From: Saprospiraceae bacterium | GTDB lineage: Bacteria; Bacteroidota; Bacteroidia; Chitinophagales; Saprospiraceae | NCBI GenBank assembly: GCA_016717655.1 | Contig: JADKFC010000022.1 | Location: 1-28,350, forward strand | Direction: 5' to 3' | Length of the DNA stretch: 28,350 nt | Shown here: piece after piece, positions 27,060 through 28,350 of the stretch | Layout of the letters: every line of letters begins with the position of its first letter | Position numbering within the stretch: position 1 is the first letter of the stretch | The notes under the pieces: generated by a model | What the model was told of the DNA's origin: nothing | Database searches by the model: none | Seen by the model: only the letters and a program-made list of their open reading frames with translations | Made by a program: the position numbers and the translations under genes

Positions 27060-28350
27060 ATGAATATTCAGGAAAGACAACAAATCGTTTTAGCAGCATT
27101 GCTTCATGATATAGGAAAGTTTTGGGAAAGAGCTGATGAAAAATATAATACGTCAGACACTATCAGAAAAGAATTTCCTAATGGCGAATATACACACACA
27201 CTGTGCCTATTTATCAAGATGGCCATCCGAAATATCAGCATGCACTCTGACACAAGCATTTATAAATGAATATAAAATAGAGATCATTTAGGCTTAATAC
27301 AGAAGTAGTTAAGCTAGCGCTTATCAGCTAGACATCAAAGCCTGAAAACCATCTCGAAGGCATTATTTCACTGGCAGATAAATGGTCATCCTCTATTGAC
27401 AGGCCAGATGAAGGTGAAGAAGGAGTAGAGGGATATTCAGATGCAAAGAAAAATTGGGGAATCGGTTTCAATAAGAAAATACCATTGCATAATATTTTTG
27501 ATCAAATTCAAGTTGGAATAGAAAAAAATAAGAGTAAGGCAATTAGCTCCTATAAACTGGCAAAGCTAAATGTACTAGACAATAATACCATATACCCTAC
27601 AAAACTCGAAGTCAATGAAAATAGTACATTACAAAATGAATACAAAGCACTTTGGCACTCATTTACAAGTGAGATTGAAGCTTTAAAAAACAGGTCAAAA
27701 GACTTTGATTCTTTTTTAACTTCACTTTGTGATATTCTTCGCAATCATACCTGGTGCATTCCATCAGCAACAAATACAGCACCTGCAAATGTCAGTCTAT
27801 ATGAGCATCTAAAAACTACAGCAGGTTTGGCTTTGGCAATTTATGATTATCATGCCTTCCACAATAAGGAAATAAATTATAATGGAAGGCTAGATAGTAA
27901 TATCAAAACAGAAGACTCATTACTGATGGTTTGCATAGATATATCTGGAATCCAAAAATTCATATATGATATAGTTAAAAAAAAAGCAGCTAAAAGTCTT
28001 AAGGGAAGATCCTTTTATCTTCAAATTCTGGATGACAAAATATACTTGATACCTTACTAAATCACAAGGATATACAGGGATATCAAATCAATATCATCTA
28101 CGCATCCGGAGGAAAATCATATCTTATATTGCCAAATCTCCAGAAAACTAAAGACGCAATATTAGCTGTTGAAGAGCAGATGCAAAACTATATTTGGACC
28201 CATTTTGGTGGTAGAATATATATTGTGTTTGGTAGTATTGCTTTTAATTATCAGACTACAAAAGATGCAAATACCAACCGTTGGGTGAGTCTAATTAGAA
28301 GTAATGATTTGACTGATAAAGAAAATAAAATTACAGAGGGACATGCATTT
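27060..28350 (+). CDS. csm1: type III CRISPR Cas10 (Csm1-like), 5' part, several frameshifts
   Basis: The ATG at 27060 opens an HD domain with the motif LLHDIGKFWERADE, as in single-strand DNA nuclease domains of Cas10. Family text continues across frames: PIYQDGHPKYQHAL and TQAFINEYKIEI near 27205-27285, then PENHLEGIISLADKWSSSID near 27337. The frame 27485-28060 carries MVCIDISGIQKFIYDI and KSLKGRSFYLQ, typical of Csm1. A further shift leads to IIYASGGKSYLILPNLQ and on to the window edge. The GGDD cyclase motif, which makes cyclic oligoadenylate, would lie beyond the window. Breaks near 27203, 27249, 27285-27330 and 28040 look like losses of one or two bases. The gene is disabled as written, unless these are sequence errors. 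Confidence 0.85.

Noticed and set aside
1..28350. tRNA and rRNA genes, insertion sequences, att sites
   Set aside because: No cloverleaf, rRNA signature, transposase or flanking target duplication was recognised by eye. A covariance-model search could still find a small RNA.

Overview
The window looks like chromosomal DNA of a Bacteroidota bacterium, most likely from the Saprospiria. Several secreted proteins end in type IX secretion sorting domains (one gliding-motility/CHU_C type, two Por type). Promoter-like sites match the Bacteroidota TAnnTTTG -7 box. Codon use outside the right end has moderate GC. The assignment rests on protein style and is an inference.

Layout, left to right. (1) 1-2048: a possible gene tail, the multiply broken remains of a cell-surface protein gene, and a non-coding stretch with a palindrome and octamer repeats. 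(2) 2049-7470: a large secreted VPS10/sortilin-like beta-propeller protein, a shared terminator, a convergent topoisomerase IV subunit B gene (parE) with two frame breaks and a missing internal segment, and a small GNAT-like acetyltransferase. (3) 7774-13458: a 1894-residue secreted protein with a P-domain, seven ~74-residue repeats, seven 54-residue repeats and a type IX C-terminus. (4) 13460-18395, minus strand: a tight cluster transcribed as SpoIIE/PP2C phosphatase, then TM2-TPR-SHOCT protein, then CBS-pair protein, then BamA-like barrel (gaps of 9-13 bases), followed by a type IX secreted protein. (5) 18396-24700: repeat-rich spacers with a glycosyltransferase-like gene, a DUF4440 protein, a CotH-kinase secreted protein, an orphan promoter with a gene stub, and a frameshifted lipoprotein. 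(6) 24683-26078: a broken gene of unknown family. (7) 26336-28350: a visibly AT-rich segment with cas6 and the first part of a Csm1-type cas10, i.e. the left edge of a type III CRISPR-Cas locus that runs out of the window. No CRISPR array is visible here.

Two themes stand out. First, many genes carry one- or two-base frame breaks, including parE, which should be essential. Sequencing or assembly error is therefore a serious explanation for at least some of them. I kept as CDS the genes whose protein can be followed across a few breaks, and used pseudogene where the reading frame is lost repeatedly. Second, four spacers carry short-period tandem repeats (heptamers or octamers with a fixed core and variable tail), each just upstream of a promoter-like site.

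The genes do not form a single pathway. The common thread is the cell envelope: secreted or surface proteins, an outer-membrane barrel, and a phosphatase-led operon that may link signalling to the envelope. A CRISPR locus that looks acquired lies at the right end.
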